Source of the DNA: CAVTOA01 sp963736285
GTDB taxonomy: Bacteria > Actinomycetota > Actinomycetes > Mycobacteriales > QHCE01
Length of the DNA: 64,000 nucleotides
Assembly (NCBI GenBank): GCA_963736285.1
Contig: CAVTOA010000003.1
Coordinates: 434,001 to 498,000 of the forward strand
Direction: 5' to 3'
The notes under the pieces were generated by a model. It was not told the origin of the DNA and did no database searches. It worked only from the letters and a program-made list of their open reading frames with translations. This document shows positions 63,798 through 64,000 of this stretch, one piece after another. Position 1 is the first letter of the stretch, and every line of letters begins with the position of its first letter. The translations under genes were made by a program, and so were the position numbers.

Positions 63798-63845
63798 TGG
63801 AGCCGCCTGCCGGAATCGAACCGGCGACCTATTCATTACGAGTGA
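63798..63845 (-). other. 3' half of tRNA-Thr(CGU): att site scar
   Basis: On the minus strand the anticodon loop CTCGTAA, T arm GCCGGTTCGATTCCGGC, acceptor half AGGCGGC and CCA are intact. Upstream of the loop the sequence no longer pairs as a tRNA and the 5' half is absent. The break at the anticodon loop beside an integrase fragment is what integration into a tRNA gene leaves. Confidence 0.8.
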
Positions 63846-63881
63846 GTTTTGGCAGTCTAAGAGCCTTTTCCGTTTTGGGGT

Positions 63882-64000
63882 TTATGCGGGGCAGATGAGG
63901 GTGTTGATCGCTCCTAGGTAGAGGTGTGCGCGGTTGGGGCTGGGTCGGAAATGGCGGAAGATTCGCCAGGATTTGAGGATCGCGAATGCCCGCTCGCCTG
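63882..64000 (-). mobile_element. C-terminal end of a DDE transposase (IS5-like), partial
   Basis: The last 38 codons of a minus-strand gene run in from the right edge. GERAFAILKSWRIFRHFR and the following PNRAHLYLGAINTLI resemble the end of IS5-type transposases, where E-R-x-F holds the final catalytic Glu. The rest lies outside the window. Confidence 0.75.

Noticed and set aside
63842..63900. Intact second tRNA-Thr gene
   Set aside because: The 5' half does not pair as acceptor, D or anticodon stem, so only the 3' half is present.

Overview
The window is a stretch of an actinobacterial chromosome of moderately high G+C. Synteny and gene families point to the Micromonosporales/Glycomycetales neighbourhood. 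The signs are the ftsH-folE-folP-folB-folK-DUF3180 run, DUF2520-panC-panD-nadB-nadC-coaX-lysS-lsr2-clpC, a MidA-like methyltransferase beside a NuoD paralogue, and the DUF397, DUF6879, Scr1-type XRE and DUF574 families. The placement is inference; no rRNA is present.

Layout. (1) 1-9.4 kb is accessory DNA. A DUF397/DUF6879/XRE cluster leads into an actinomycete integrative and conjugative element (AICE) of the pSAM2 type: Pra-like activator, three small unknown proteins, FtsK-like TraSA translocase, RepSA-like HUH replication initiator, excisionase and tyrosine integrase. It ends against an intact tRNA-Thr(UGU) gene. A ten-base motif, TCCCTGCTAC, recurs five times between its genes. (2) 9.4-25 kb is mostly housekeeping: LacI regulator, BNR sialidase-like protein, rlmB, cysS, RDD protein, hisC, ispF, ispD, carD, a lipoprotein, radA, disA and valS. 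cysS, the lipoprotein, radA, disA and valS are broken by many small indels although homology runs end to end. Because valS and cysS are normally essential, consensus errors are at least as likely as true decay. (3) 25.1-26.7 kb holds an inserted two-gene cassette, a nucleotidyltransferase plus a winged-HTH protein, behind a 49-nt palindrome. It looks like an AbiE-like toxin-antitoxin or defence module. (4) 26.7-62.2 kb is core genome: mutY, clpC, lsr2, lysS, cofactor genes for CoA and NAD, a NuoD paralogue with its putative methyltransferase, a geranylgeranyl-reductase-like flavoprotein, an 822-residue disordered protein of unknown role, the folate operon with ftsH, hpt, tilS, a DUF2342 metalloprotease and dacB, then ppa, glpK and glpF. 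(5) 62.2-64 kb is a second accessory junction. It has AT-richer DNA, a dense set of hairpins, a small XRE protein whose ribosome site lies in a hairpin, a 19-bp inverted repeat, an integrase C-terminal fragment, the 3' half of a tRNA-Thr(CGU) gene (an att scar) and the end of an IS transposase.

How the genes work together. The fol genes overlap by a few bases and are probably co-transcribed from ftsH/hpt/tilS leftwards. panC, panD, nadB, nadC and coaX together supply CoA and NAD. glpF and glpK form a glycerol uptake unit closed by a strong terminator. ispD and ispF serve isoprenoid synthesis. The AICE carries all parts needed for excision, replication and double-stranded DNA transfer, and its integrase has a complete catalytic set, so it may be active.
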